Below, in pieces: positions 36,701-51,700 of a DNA stretch of 64,000 nt. Position 1 is the first letter of the stretch, and each line of letters starts with the position of its first letter. The stretch lies in contig VWZW01004674.1 of NCBI GenBank assembly GCA_013397115.1, forward strand, positions 774,251 to 838,250, given 5' to 3'. The notes beneath the pieces are model-generated. The model ran no database searches and was not told the DNA's origin. It worked only from the letters and a program-made list of their open reading frames with translations. This DNA comes from Edolisoma coerulescens (taxonomy: Eukaryota > Chordata > Aves > Passeriformes > Campephagidae). The position numbers were made by a program, and so were the translations under genes.

Positions 36701-39700
36701 TGCTTGTTGAATCATGCAGCTAGAATTATTTTCTCAGATTTTTTTAAACCTCTGTTCTTCTCTTTTGCTTTTCAAACTTCTCCATTAGCACAGATCTGGT
36801 TCTGCATATGAGACCTGGCAAGCAGTGAACATCTCTTTGCCTTACTATGACTTGTGTTGCTTAAGTCTTCTCATCCCTAATTTGGTTGTGGGCAGGTTTT
36901 AGTCCCTCTTCAGATATATTGTCTGAAAATTCTGTTAATCCAAATCCAGAACAGCTTTGCAGTTGCCATGAAGCTCCTGAAAGACTTGCGCAAAGAAGCC
37001 AGGACGCGGGAGGACTGGCTGGTGAGGTGGAACTACACCTACTGCCGCTTCACTCACAGTAGCAGCCGCAGCCTGAGCTGTCCTGAACGCGTGCTCTCAG
37101 TGTTGAAAACCGTCTCCCTGCTTGGTAACAGCCTTCTCTTTGCTTCACCTTGTTTGTTTTACAAAGTTGCTTTGTTGTCCAGTTACCAACTTTTGTTTTT
37201 GAATTCCGACAGAAGATACCAAACCTGAGTATCTCAGCAAGAACATAATGGCCTTCCGAAACCAGAATCTTCTTCTGGGTACTACGTATCACATCATGGC
37301 CAATGCTCTTAGTCAGGACCCAGGATGCCTTGAGCAAATTGAGAAAGAAAAGGCTGGAAAGATATCACTAATATCAGGAGAAAGTCTTGAGAACCCTAAA
37401 AAGGTAAATGAGAGGGGAAGATCTTTTAGTTATTTCTGTGTCATAATTACTACAAATTACTGCTTCAGTAGGTAGTGATGGCTATGGATAGATACAGAGC
37501 ATGTGAAACCTGTCTGCTATTAGCAGTGATTTGTCCAGCAACACCAGATAGAGAAAGAAAGGAGAAAAAAATGCAAAAAAAGCTGTGGTTGCTGTTTCTC
37601 CCAGGTTTTGCTCTCCTGGAGTTCTGCATCACTCTAGCCTTTCTAACTGGGAGAATGTTCTTGTGTTTCTCTATACCTGTATTTTGAGTGGAGGGGAAAG
37701 ATGAGGTCACAGCAGCTGCACGCACAGTGGCCAGACAAGGCTTGGGATCCTCAAAGAAGGCCTTGATTTCAGCTGGGCATTTGTGACCTGCTTCATGCTC
37801 CCAGACTGTTCTCTTTGATAAAGAGATATTTATTATACTGATAATAATACTAATACACTTATTTTGTCTAAGTAATTTTAACGGAAGAGAGAAGAGGATT
37901 TTTAAGGCAGAGCACATGCAGGTCATCTTTGCCTATTTTGGGTAGGTGTGCATTTGAAGAATACAGTACCAGACTGTGCTGCAACTAAAATTATATTTGC
38001 TGTCAGTTGTCCCACATGCTGGGGACATGGTGTCTCACCATGACAATGGTGGCATTGACTTTTTGTCTGTCAAATGGATAAAGAATATGAAGTGCCACTG
38101 CTGGCTTATTTCTACTAATTTCTAAAGCCACCATGAAGACCCTTATATATAGAATCATAGAATGGTTTGAGTTGAAAGGGAACTTAAAGATCATCTAGCT
38201 CCAACCCCCTTGCCATTGCCAGGGACACCTTCCACTTGATCATATTGCTCAGAGCTCCATCCAGGCTGGCCTTGAACACCTCCAGGGATGGGGCATCCAC
38301 AACTTCTCTGGGAAACCTCTTCCAGTGTCTCACCACCCTCACAGCAAAGAGTTTCCTCCTAATATCCAATCTAAACCTACTCTCAGTTTAAAGCAATTGC
38401 GCCTTGTCAGGTCACTACATGCTCTTGTAAAAAGTCCCTCTCCATCTTTCTTGCAGGATCACTTCCGGGAATATGAACCATATTAGTATAAAACAAAACA
38501 AAAAGGTATTAATTTGTGTTTTGTGGTTTTAGAAGTAAAGCAGATCAAGAAGAAATTCCTGCAAAAAAAAGGTTTTAAATTTTCTGGTGTGAAGAAACTT
38601 AAGCAAAAGCCTGAGCTTCATTTATTAGCTAATTCTTAAGAGCATTCTTCTTTAGGCAGTCTGAAGGATGAGCATAAAAGCTCTTCTGTGTCAGATGAGT
38701 AAGATTGCCATACCAGGTATTTCTGTAAGATTAAGAAGCTTAGCCCTATTTTAGCTTAGTATTAAGCAGTGCTCTGACCCTGGTAGTCTCCTTCTACTTA
38801 CTTGACTATTTAATATCAGTTACATCATTTAGTGTGGCCAGAAGGGCCAGGGAAGTGGTTGTCCTGCTGTGCTTGGCAGTGGAGACTGCACCTTGAATCC
38901 TGTGTTCAGTTCTGGGCCTCTCACTAGAAGAAGGACACTGAGGTGCTGGGATGTGTCCAGAGAATAGCAACGGAGCTGGGGAAGGATCTGGAGCACAAGT
39001 CCTATGAGGAGCAGCTGAGGGAACTGGGATTTTTTAGCCTGGAGAAAAGGAGGGTCAGGGAAGACCTCATTGCTCTCTACAGCCACCTGAGAAGAGATTG
39101 TAGTGAGGTAGGGGTTGGTCTCCTCTGCCATCACACCCATCTCACCGAAGTGAGAGGGTGAGATGAAATGGCCTTAAGTTGTGCCAGGTAGGTTCAGATT
39201 GGATATTAGAATTTATTTTTTTATTTTAATGGAAGAGTGGTCAGGCATTGGACTAAGTTGTCCAGGGCAGTGGTGGAGTCACCATCTCTGGAAGTGTTCA
39301 AGAGGCATCTGGATGTGGCACTTCTGGATATGGTTTAGGGGTGGTTGCGGTGGTGCTGGGTTGGCAGTTGGACAGATGATCTTGAAGGTCTCTTTTAACC
39401 TTGATGCTTCTGTGCTTCTGTAAAGAATCCTGTCAAGTCACCCATTGCATGAGCTGCATTAGAAATGTATGATGAATATTACTGTATTTATAATAGGGAA
39501 AAAGGCATCAGATTCAAAATAGTTTGATGCATGCTTTTTTTAACACAAATTCCAAGTGTAACTGTTATGGAGATGTTGCAGATATGTCTTAATAGGAAAA
39601 AAACTCGGAAAGTTCTATTATATTTTCTGTTAACTGTTTCCAGAAACTTTAGTAATGTTAGCTTTTTTGCAGTGACAAAAATTCACTAAAAGACTGATTT

Positions 39701-42700
39701 AAGTTTAAATTGTGGTTTGTACATTTCCATTGAAAATTGTGGAAACTAAAGTTCTGGAAATCACTGCTAGAAATAACATCCCAATTTTTTTCCTTTGTAT
39801 CAGCTGCTCAGAACACCTTAAAACAGCTAAAGTTTAATCTACTCAAGACTTGCAACAAAGCTCCAGTTTTAGAAAGGATTGTTCAATGCTACTTGCTCTA
39901 ATGTGTGGTTTTTTTCTCTTATGGTTGAATGTCAGGTGCTGGCGGGTCTGAACAAGAAGGCTTTTCAGTGTTTCAGCTGTGCCGTGAGGAAGTCTGAAGA
40001 GGAGGTGCAGTCCCACTCCATGGACCATGTGGACGTGGTGGGGGTTGTTGATGCATACATGACTTTGATCAGCTTCTGTGACCAGTATCTGCGCAGGGAA
40101 GAGGAAGGCTTGCTTGGTTAGTCAGGATTTCTCCTAAGCTTGTGAAGTGTATTTATCTGTGATCCGTGAGCTTTTCCTATACCCAGGAGGTCTCCGTGAG
40201 CAGCACAGCTTGAATTTAAATGGAGCAGTTTGACCTCCAGTTCAGCAGTATCTGTATTCCTTTTCTCACCTCCACTGTTACTGCTAGCTTTGGTACTAGT
40301 GAAGCACTTGTGGTCTCCCTCTTACTTGTGAGAAGTGTATCATATCCAGCAGATGCTTCCCTTGTTCCTTCCCAGACCACAGCAGCCCTGGATTTAAAGC
40401 AGGCAAGATACCAGCAGTGATGCAGCTTCCTGATAAAGCTAATCCTTACAGTCCCCAAGTACATGTGTTGCAGATGTGTGCAGTTCAAACAGATGGGAAG
40501 GAGAACAAAGTAAAAATACAAAATACACTCGAAAAAAAATACCAAATTGTAAAGATGAATGTTTCAGATGATCAAAGACACGGAACAAGTGATGGTGTTT
40601 CTGATAATTCTTGTTTAATGTCTCTTGGCAGAAATTAACACTGTGGATCTGCAGCAGTTCCCAGCTATTGTGGTGGAGAAAATGATAAAAGCTTTAAAAC
40701 TGAATTCCAGAGAAGCCAGGCTGAGATTTCCTAGACTGCTCCAAATAATTGAAAGATATCCAGCAGAGACATTGAGTCTGGTGACACGAGAGGTTAGTTG
40801 CTTCAATTTTTCTGGCAGCAAATGTTGCTGTAAATCGAATTTTAAAGGTGGGGGTGGAGGTTGGATACATAGAGAGGTTAGACTGGTAAGTTTTGCTTCA
40901 GGGAAATCAGATAAATTTTATCCCATCATTGTTCCTTGTCTTTTCTGTAACTTGCTGAGTCTAATTCATATGGACAGAAACTTTTTTCTTAAAAGTTTAA
41001 CTTTTTATCATTACTCTGATTCCAAATGTTAGTTTGAGAGTTGCTGGAGAACTACTGTGGTATGTTTTGGGTTGGTTTTTTTTTTTTCTTCAGAACAGTA
41101 TAAATGAGCTGACAATGGTGCTTAGTATTAGGGTGAGAAATGTATCTTATTCCTGTAGGCTGAGTTTCCTGTATGCAGGAAGCCAGCAGTTTTTCCAGAC
41201 TCATTCCATGTCTCCCACCTTTCCCTGTCCTTCTTCACTTCAGAGGTTACTACAGCTTTGTCTTCCTTTGTATCTCCCACTTCCTTCCTTCCTTCCTTCT
41301 ACAACCTCTTTCCATTGCCATTCCATGGCAGGATACCACAAGCCTTCCCTGCTGCTGTGAGATAGATAAGCTGAGACCTTCTCTGTGACTCATGGCTGTT
41401 CCTGCCTTGGCCTGCCCGCCTTTTCAAGCCCATGTCATTGTGCTGCTGCTCCCAGAGCAGCAGGTCCTGTCAGAGAAAGAACTCAAGTGAGGCAGGAACT
41501 CGGGTTAGTTATCCCAAGGAACTGAGGAAATAGAAGAAATGGCTGAGGTGCATAAGGCGTGGCCACAGTGAAACACCAATAGTTTAAACAGAACCTGACA
41601 CCAGCTGACAGATCTCACCCAGAAAGGGAGTTCACCAGGCATTTATTTATCCTATCCTCTGTCTTTCTGTGAGATAAATACTGGTAATCTGATAATAAAT
41701 TCTATTAGAAATGCTTAAAGCTGAACAGAGGACAGAACTGTGATAGGAGTTTCAGTGTTCCCCTTTCTGGCCTTTTTTACTCAAATCAGGACTTCGACCC
41801 AACGATGAATTCCTTCAGACTTTTGAGTTGTTTGTATGTGATGATCAAAAATTATTGTATTGCATCCTGAGACAAAAGCCACAAGTTTGAGTGTAAAGCC
41901 TCATATTGATCAACAAGCTGCAAATCTTTATAATGGAAAACCTATTAAGCAGCAGTGGTGATGGTAGTACTAGTGATAGTAATAATCAAATCTGTGCTTC
42001 ATTGGGGGATGTTTTGCACACCTAGTTGACATTCTCTGTTTCCTCTTCACGTTCCTCCCTGTCAGGCTGTGCCACGGAGCAGTTTCATTTGTTTGCTATG
42101 CTTGGTATCTTTGAGGAGGACCGAAGTTGAAAGCAGTGTCTGTGTTTTTGCAGCTTTCTTCGGTTCCCTGCTGGCAGTTCATTGGTTGGATTAGCCAGAT
42201 GATGGCAGTACTGGACAAGGATGTAGCAGCAGCTGTACAACATACTGTTGAAGAGATTGCAAATACCTATCCCCAGGCACTCATCTACCCTTTCATGATC
42301 AGCAGTGAAAGTTACTGCTTCAAAGATACTGCAGCTGGCTGCAAGAACAAGGAGTTTGTAGAAAGGTGAATTTGCAATTGGAGTAGCTCTTTTGTATGTT
42401 TTTTGTTCAGGAGCGGACAGATTTATTTATTTTTCCAATGCAAACTCTTTTCTTCAGTGAGCACGAGAAGTATCAGAGGGTTGTCTTGAGTTTTCATTTA
42501 AAGGCACAGAGAAATGCAAGACATCAGCTCTGTCAGTGTCAGACATACTCAGTCTGAATATTGAGTATGAATACTTTATGAAGTGTTGGGTACATATAGT
42601 CCCCAGGCTGTTGGAAGTTAGAAGTTTTCCAAGATAAAACAAAAAGACCACAGAGAGGCAACCCCTTTTTCCTTGTAATTCTATGGTATTGAACATTTAC

Positions 42701-45700
42701 AATCTTTCTAATACCACGAGGAAGCAGCTGTGTTTAAATAGAATAGATGCTCATACCAGACTTCAGAGAGGGCAGTGAAATGGATGCATGTTATCTTTGG
42801 GAATGACAGCTCTTGGCTGTGGTATTCTTTGCTTTTCAGTGTGCAAAACGCAGTTTCTCCTACAAGGCTTCCCTTGCCCATTTTGCTATGCAATAACACT
42901 TGAGTTAATCCCCAGGCAAAAATCAGTTTCTATCACAGAATGCTGTAGAACCATTCTTAAAATTTTGGGTGTCTTTTTGCCTTTTTCTCAAGTTTGATAC
43001 ATTTGCTGAATAAATTTTTGCTTAAAATACAAAGTCTTGTGTTTCACAGACAGTATCACCCTTCAATAACTGTCATGACAGGCTGTATAGTCTGATCAAT
43101 GTCTCTGTCTGTTTCAAGCATGGCTTCCACTCACCAAATTCCTATTTTCGTAGTGGGACATACAATTAAAAAATTGGGAGTTGTGTGGCATGTTTAGTCA
43201 ACACATAAACAGTCATGCAGCCCAAGAGGGAATTCCCAAGGACTCTTACCTATCTACACCTGAAGTATTTTACCAGATTCTTGTATACAGCAGACAGTCT
43301 AGATCATTGCTTATCTGCAGGCGAGGTGGTGATAGTAGTTCCTGTTGCATTGTGATGCATTTTTCTCTTCTTTTAAAGGATCAAGAATAAGTTGGATAGA
43401 GGAGGAGTAGTTCAAGATTTTGTTCACTCCCTGGAGCAGCTCTCTAATCCTGCAATGATTTTCAAGGTGAAGTGTTATTTTTTTCCCCCCTTCCCCTTCG
43501 TTCCTTTCCCTCTGTTCAGAAGAGCGAGTGCCGGGCGGAGCCTGACAGAGTTCAGTTGACACCACAGCCACAGGAAGTGGTTCAACTCAGCAGCAACACA
43601 TGATGATGATGATGTCAAGGTGCTGTCAGCAGCTTTCACTGGTGATGGACTCCCTCCTTTGTGCCAGCTGGATGTTCTGCTCCGGCCCCTTTCAGCTTTC
43701 CCCTTCAGGGTCTGTGCCCTGCCCCGCGGCCAGTCTTCCTTAATTGTTCTGAAAGCCTTACAGAATTATCATTTGTGGCCATCTTTATAATTTTGGACTA
43801 CTTGTGTTCAACTACTTGTGTTCTTATGGCCTTTCCCTGCTGGACATCCCTGTCTACATTCTGACTTGTTTGTCCAAAGGATTCCTGTCCGGTGTTTGGT
43901 GCCACTCCTGGCACCACAGAGGCTTTCTTACCACTAAACACTATGGTAGTAAACATAATTATCATAATAAAGTAGAAACATTTTATCAAGACACAGAATG
44001 AAATGAAAATATTTCCATAGTCTTTTGGCTGCTCTTTTTGTTGTCAAAAGACACATAATAGTTGACTACTAGTAAATAGAGTAACCCCAGTGCAATCTGA
44101 GTGGCTTACTGAAAAGCAAGGGTCAGTAAATATTTTCTCAGTACTCATCTGTTTTCTTCTCTTTGCAGGATTGGGCTGAGGATGTAAAAAATGAATTGTC
44201 AAAACCTCAGAGAAACAAAAAGAAGCTTAAGGAATTGTATGAAGGAATGTACAGGAATTTGGGAAATTTGGAGGCTCCTGGCCTTGGATTGATGAGGAAA
44301 AGGTTTATTCAGGTATATGTGGTTACTGAGTAGCGTTGGCATCATGTGCTTTTCTAGAAGACAATAGAAAGTCAAAAGAGGGAACCAGATCACAGCTGTT
44401 ACAGGTGCTGCAGGACTTGATGAGACTTGATCAAGTCAGGAGTACAGGACTGGGATTTCTTTGCTAGAAGCCATGGACTTAACATAGTTCACTTTCCACT
44501 TCTAACTGCCCTGCAGGGATAAATGTTCTGCCTTACACAGCTTCTGCCTATCCTGTCCTTCATGCTGCCAGGTTCTTAGGACCTGAACCTGTAATCATCC
44601 GTGGGAATCTGGCCTTGTTTTTTGTTCCCTGCTGCCAAGGATTTATGAGCACCTTAGGGAGTTTTGCTGTTTTATACTACGCAGATTTGCTGCCGATACA
44701 AAGTTACTTAGGGTAAGTAATACAGATGAGTTACAACTATGAAGAATGATAGAAAAGACTTTAAAAAACTGAGTTCTAAAGTGATGAAAGTCAGTGGAGA
44801 AAATGAAGTGACACATGTGGCAAGGAAATGTAATTACCCTAATATCATATAGAAATTGTTCAGGTTTTAGCTGACTATTGCATTACAAGAACAAAATCTT
44901 GATTTGTGATACAGTTCTTTGAAAACATCAGCTGTGAATACTCAAGGGCAGTTAAGAAAGAAAAGTGAATGTTCATCATTATTAAGAATAGAGAACTAAA
45001 CATGGATTTGTACATTGACATAGCAGCCTGCTCTGACTCTTGCTTCTTGAACGTTGTAGTCCTCGTCTGCAGTATTCTCAACACAGATGTAGTAAAATTG
45101 GATGACGTTCGAAGTGGCAAGAATAATCAGAGGTACAGAGTAACCACTGCACAAGCAACTCCAGCATTCTTCCAGTTGGAAAAGATGCGATGATGCCAGA
45201 TACAATAAAGCTCTTAACATCAGTCCCATGGTTGGACTTGGTGAACTTAAAGGTCTTTTCCAAGCCTAGCAATTCTGTGATTCTATCAGGAGTGCCAAAC
45301 ATGAAGCAAATACTCTATGGAAGTGGCAGGTTCAGACCAGTGAGAAGTGTTTCCTCATTCAGTACACACTTAAGTGCTGAGCTCCTGCTGCAGGGTGTTA
45401 CGGGTGCTTTCATGGGTTCAAATAGCAAGCAGGCAGTAGCACGGAGAGGGGGAAATGCTTTGAGAACTTTTACATACGAATGCACACTTCCCGGTCCAGA
45501 AAGCCCCGAGCTGCAAATTGCTGAGGCCAGGAGAGTGATATTCCTGTGGAAGGAGCATCCTGACTGTATGCTTGTAGTGTATGTGCATAGCCCCGCGGCC
45601 AGGGCGGGGTGCATCCAGCTCTCTCCCATGTGGCCATCCTTGTGTCACATTAGCATGAGATAAACTAACCTGCGTGTCTGTAGGGAGATTCCTTCCCCAT

Positions 45701-48700
45701 GAGCGGGAAAGGTGGAGGATGGGAGGAAGGTGGAGTCGGGAGGAGGTGAGGTGATAATGAAGCAGAAAGGGTAATTGGGAGTTTAGGGGCACACCAGGCC
45801 TTTGAATGTGTTGCTGTGAGATAAGATGGGTCTTTGATGATAGTGACTTTAAACTTAAGAGTAGGGGATAAGAATGTGCAGGATGTGCCGGTGTCAGGGT
45901 GGGGGTAGGGAGAGGGGAGCAGCTCTACAGGGTGCATGCACAGCCAGGGACAGAGCAGGAGTAAGCACAAAGGCTGTTTGGGTGATTTGTGTGCCCACAC
46001 AAAAAAATCCATGGTTCTTTAAAAGGCTGAAATGTGCAGTATTAGAGGATACGGAGAGAAGAGCAAGGGAGATGCTGGAGAGGGATATCAGGGGTGTTCC
46101 CCTCTGTTAGAGGGAAGAGGGACAGCAATATTCTGCAGAAGAGAGTCAGGGTGATGGTGCACAGGCTCTGAATTCTTTGCTTTCACAATTATTATGAAGA
46201 AACAAAGTGTGCTGTGAGAATAACTGTATCATTTCTTGCTGGGGAAAAAAAAAGTTGTCTCTCTTGACTGACACATAAAATTGCTGTACTATGTGGAATA
46301 CTTCAGGCTCATAATCTGGAAATAGATTTAGTGATAAAGATGTTGTTGACTCTAGCAGTCTCCTCAAAAGGATGATGTTTTTTGCATTTGCATTTACTAC
46401 GGTGAAATAGCTGTGTCTTCATAGCTTGGGAGAAAAATAATCAGGCATTAAAAAAACATATCTTTCCAAGCCATTAATACCAGGTCCAAGAAGGAACATT
46501 TGGTTTTTCTAGAACCTTGATTTATGAACACAGGAAGTCAACTCAGTTAACTATTTGTAGATAGTACTTACTTTGTGTATTAAATGGATCCATGTGAAAT
46601 GACTTCACACTCTTCCTTTTTCAGGATATTTAAAATCCTTTAAAATATGGGTTTATACAATTTATGTCCAAAACTATTGCTAGGCAGTAATAAATCCACA
46701 GATAATAAATCCGATAGTAAATAAAACATGTAAAATATTTTATAGAATCACAGAATGATTTGGGTTGGAAGGAGCCTTAAAGATCATCTGCCATGGGCAG
46801 GGGCACCTCCTACTAGAGTAGGTTGCTCAGGGCCCCATCCAGCTTGGCCTTGGACACTTCCAGGGATGGGACATCCACAACTTCTCTGGGCAACCTGTTC
46901 TGGTTTATTTTAAGAATTTCTTCCTAATATCTGAACAAGCTGTGTGTGTAGAGAGGAAGGTACTGTTTTGGTGCTTTAGGGTAGTTTCTAGCACTGTGTA
47001 AACAGCATTCCTTTCTATAAATGATTGTTAGGCTTTTGGGAAGGACCTGGATGATCATTTTGGCAGAGGTGGTTCAGAACTGTTGGATATGAAGATAAGT
47101 GACTTTGATGCGATTGCAAGGTCTCTCCACTCAAAAATGAGCAAAACCCATGCAGAACCTGGGAACCTCAAAGAATGTTCACCATGGATGAGTGAATTCA
47201 AAGCTGAGTTCTTGAGGGATGAACTAGAGGTTCCTGGTAAGTTCCCCATCAGTGTGGATAGTGAACTGTCCCTCACAAGAAAGTTGCTGCTCTTGAGCTT
47301 TGTTTCTTATATTGGCTGTATGGCCCTTCTTTCTGGCCATATGCTTTATCTGGCCTTACTTGAAATAATTCTGTTCGCTCATTATCTCTTAAATCTGTTC
47401 TTAAGCTGTAGTCCTGATTTTTAAAATTGTATCTAAACTTGTATCTCTTACCTAAGAATTTAGTATTTTTCTAAAGGCCTGACTCCAGGAAATCTGAATG
47501 TAAATCTAATACATGCTTAAATCTAGTTCAAAAAAGGTTGTGTCTTCTGAAACCATCAAGAGGTCGATTCTAACAGCTAAGGAAAGGGTATCAGTAATTC
47601 ACAGATAAAATCATACTATGTGCATGTTGGATCTTTTTTACACATTTAAAAGTATTTTCTTCATAGTTGTCATTCAACCAATTCGACAAAACATTTGGAT
47701 GTGTGTTCTGTGTACACTTTAAAATAACATCAGTTTATGTAACTTTTTTCTAATATTTTTTTTCCACTACCACTTCAGGTCAGTACGATGGAAAAGGGAA
47801 GCCACTGCCAGAGTACCACGCAAAAATCTCTGGATTTGATGAACGGGTATGTTTTTAAGATCGAGTCAAAATCCTGTGTGGTATAATTCTGTGTCCATAT
47901 TCCGTTTGAAGACTTTGGCAGTAGCGGGGTCATTGCTTGTTTACACGTCTTGCAGCATGCAAAGGAAGGGGCTGCAAGCGGGCATTTCTTTTCCTAGTAT
48001 AGTTGAGCAACTTGATTGTGTCATCTAGGAATGGCAGATATGCTTAATTCCAGCAATGATTCTGTAAGACCAAGTCTTCTGTCACAAATATTCTGCTTTT
48101 TCCTGTTTTTTTCCAAGATAAGTGTTATGGAATCCTTGAGGAAGCCAAAGCGTATAACAATCCGAGGCAGCGATGAGCGGGAGTATCCTTTTCTTGTCAA
48201 AGGTGGTGAAGACCTGCGACAAGACCAACGCATTGAGCAGCTGTTCGATGTAATGAACATTATCCTTTCCCAAGATGCTACATGTAGCCAAAGAAATATG
48301 CAGTTAAAAACTTACCAGGTCATTCCCATGACAACAAGGTAGGTGTTTGTCTTGAAGGGACAGAAATCTTTATGTTAACATCTATTACTTTTGGGATGTT
48401 GGAAAGTGAGAATTTTGTGTGCCAGGTTCAGATTGAGAGTGTTTTGTGCCTTGGCTTAATTTCTCTTTTTTCCTTTTCCTTTTAAACAACATTGAAATTG
48501 CTTTGTCTGGAAACTGTTTTTCAGAGTATATTTAAATTGGTAGCTTTTAACCTTCTAGAATGTGTTGCTTCCCATTTGTGGTGTTCTTCTAAAGATCAGC
48601 TCTGAGCTACTTGTTCTTATCTCTGACTTACTCTGTTGCAGACTGGGACTCATCAAGTGGCTGGAAAATACTTGCACCTTAAAAGAATTCCTTAAAAATA

Positions 48701-51700
48701 GCATGTCTAAAGAGGAAGATATCAGCTATTACAGGTGATGCTTGGTTTACATGTCTGCTGTAATAGAGACTGCTGCTGATGGGTTTTTGGATAACTGACA
48801 GTCTTGTGGCAGGATTTTCTTTTTTTCTTTTTTCTTTTTTTTTTTAATTAAAGAGTGAAATAAAAGCACTTACAAGCAAGGAGGCAGTTTGTACTTCCTG
48901 ACCCAAATTAGTAATTGGCAACTGTTTGTTTAATGAGTGCCATTGTACCTGGAGTATCCTCCACCCAGCTTGTTTAAACAAGAGGCTTATAATTATAATC
49001 ATGTGTGACGTCACTATCATCACCATTTCCTTATCAGCAGATTGATTTTACAAGCAGAGGATTTTGGTCTCTTGATTTGATCAGGCAGGAAATGGTCTTA
49101 GGTCAGTGGGGGGCAGGGGAAGGGAGTAGAGACAGAGCTCTTCAGAACCTGGGTTCAGCAGTGAGTCAGTGATGTGGGGTGGAAATTGGCAGCAAATGCA
49201 CAGAACACAACTGTAAAAGAGCACTCTCTCTGGCTTGATACAAATGCTGGGTTTGAATAAATTATATTGCTTTCCTGTGATTGTAATTGGAGGTTGAATA
49301 TTTGTAAAATTGATTTAATTCTAGCATTTCAGCCTAGTTCTGTCCTGGAATTTAAAAATGTGGTTTAATTTATAAATGTGGTTCTTAGTTACATAATCTC
49401 TGTTTGGGTTTGTCTGAGTGTTGTCACCATTTATTTTTACTAGTTAACATTTATGGGGCAGGTTGGAGGAAACTCCAGCGTGGAGGCTGGACTCCAAAGA
49501 GTCTTTATGGGTATCTGATTTGTGAGCAGTTTAGGAACTGCTAGAGCTCCTGCATTACTGCTGTCTGATTCACTGTTGTGAACAGCAGTGGTGTGATGTT
49601 GATCTCCATTCACTGAGTGGGAAAGTGAACGAGGACTCACATGGAACCATCTCGTGAGGGGAGGAAATTTATAATATGCTCAATGTGGAAGATCAGTGTC
49701 TTTCTAAAAGCAGGTCATAATTTATTAAAATAACCCCTTTGCTTTATTGTCTATATAGACTTTAATATTTTCCCATATGTTATTCAGTCAAGACAATTAA
49801 GTTATTTTATATTGAGCTATGGTTAAGTGACAGCACTCACAAAGGAAAATTTTGGTTGGGGTGGAGGGAACAACTTTCTGAATTTTTGAAATCCTTTTCT
49901 TTATCCCAAAGTGATGGGCTGCAGTCTATAACTGATAAATGCTTCTTAAATGGAAATTGCATTCTCTGTCTCAAAACATGCTTTGGAAGGGAGAAGGCAG
50001 CTGTTCTGCTAAGTTGCTGCCTCTCTGGAATAGAAGTTTCATGTCTTGATGCATTTAGTTAAGATGGGAGAAAAATATCAAATTATTCCGTAAGCAGTGC
50101 AACTAATGAATACTGGCTTCTTATGGATTAATACCCTAAGTTCAAGCAGCCATTCATTCTTCCTCTCTTGTGTACACTGAGGAGACACCAAACTGCCTTC
50201 CTGCATTCCGTGCCCATTTGGATGGACAAAGGGCAGCATGTACTGTGGTGGACTGCATAATGCTTCTCAAAGGCTACAAGACCTTGTCAAAAATACCTTT
50301 CCCTCCCTGGAGAAATTATTTTGGATCTTTCTTCTGGAGGCAGCATCTAATTTTCACAGTACCTATTGACAAATTTGAGAAGTCTAATCTTCTGTCAGAT
50401 ATGACTGAAGTGTGTTCAAAGCTGGGGGGAAGGAGATGGATGGATCAGCCTATACTCTGACTGCATAAACCTAATTTCCATAGCAAGGCTAAAATTAATG
50501 TGGGCTGTAGCTTCCTAACTCTTCCTTTGCATAAAAATCTCATGGGTCAGAGCAGCACACAGCCTGTGGATAACCAAATAGAGAGTGGTGAGATCATACA
50601 GGGAAATCATCAGTGCTTTTCTTCTTTTTGTCCCTAGCCCAAGAGGACCTCGTGCTGCCTATTCTGAGTGGCTGTCCAGGATGGGTGGGAAAGCACAGGG
50701 CATCTCTCGGTACCATGCTATGTACAGGTAGGTTTCAAAAGAGAACTGCCGGTGAAATATAGGAGCTAGAGTGTGCACACACGCAGAGTTGTAGAAATTC
50801 CAGGAAAAAAGTATGATCTACATTATAATATGATGGCTAGATCTGATTTTTGCTCATTTTACTGATTTGTCCTACTGGAGATGCTCTGCAAAATTCCTCT
50901 TGCCAAAAATCCTACCAGAGCACAGGAATGCTTCCAGAAGCTTGCTCACTTCCTTTAGAAAGTGTCTAGAAGCAGATGCTGCTCTTCAGCTTTATTTTCT
51001 AGGCGTCTTGTTCCTGATTATGCAGTTAGGTAGGCTGCCTCAGAGCCCGAGCATCTGCTGGAGTTGGACAGAGAAAATCACCGTGATTCGCTGAGAATTT
51101 AAGAATATTTGGTGGTTTAGGTCCGAATTTGAGCATCCTCTCAGAGGAATTTCCACACCTGCCTAAATCTGGCACTGTGGGTGGTGAAGTGTCCAGAGGA
51201 ACATTTCTGATAAGCTCATAACCTGCAAGTGTCTTGCTTTTTAAAGGAAAACTTTGACTCATTTAACTGAATTAATACTTGTATTCAGGTCCAGAACATG
51301 CTTTTGAAGTAATTCCCAACCACCTCCACTCATCTTCAGTCTGCTGCATCAAAGAGCCGTTCTCTAATTCTCAACTCTGCTCCTTTCAGAGGGAGGTAGA
51401 CTGGAAGGAAAGCACCCAGCACATTTCAGCTCTCACGAGCGTTCTGAACTTGACATGGGCTAGGACAAAGCCTCCTTCCCCAAATCTGCGTGGCATGAAT
51501 GCCCTCAGCACCAGTTTTCAGTTCTGTTGCTTCCTCTTTGCTGTGCTACTTTCTAGTGTCAGTATAGCCTCAGCCTCCTGCTGAGAGATTTAACTGGGAC
51601 CTTAATTCCTCTGCTTGGAAGAGACTGTCCAGCCAGAAAGAACATGATCGTATTGCTGTATTAAAACTTAACCCATCTACTTAATTTGGGGGAAAATACA

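Noticed and set aside
37465..37926. 153-codon minus-strand open frame
   Set aside because: Lies entirely in an intron, low-complexity Ile/Ser composition, no recognised domain or start context.
38184..38369. Minus-strand ORF with an APSLEVFKA motif, and a similar plus-strand ORF at 59051-59236
   Set aside because: This recurrent peptide is the conceptual translation of the CR1 3' region and marks the repeat, not a gene.
43721..45602. Shared 13-mer GCCCCGCGGCCAG at 43721 and 45590
   Set aside because: Flanks do not align; two short GC-rich matches are best taken as chance.
45190..45663. 157-codon plus-strand open frame in the intron before exon w46
   Set aside because: It begins within a CR1 tail fragment, has no family similarity I recognise and no splice continuity with PRKDC.
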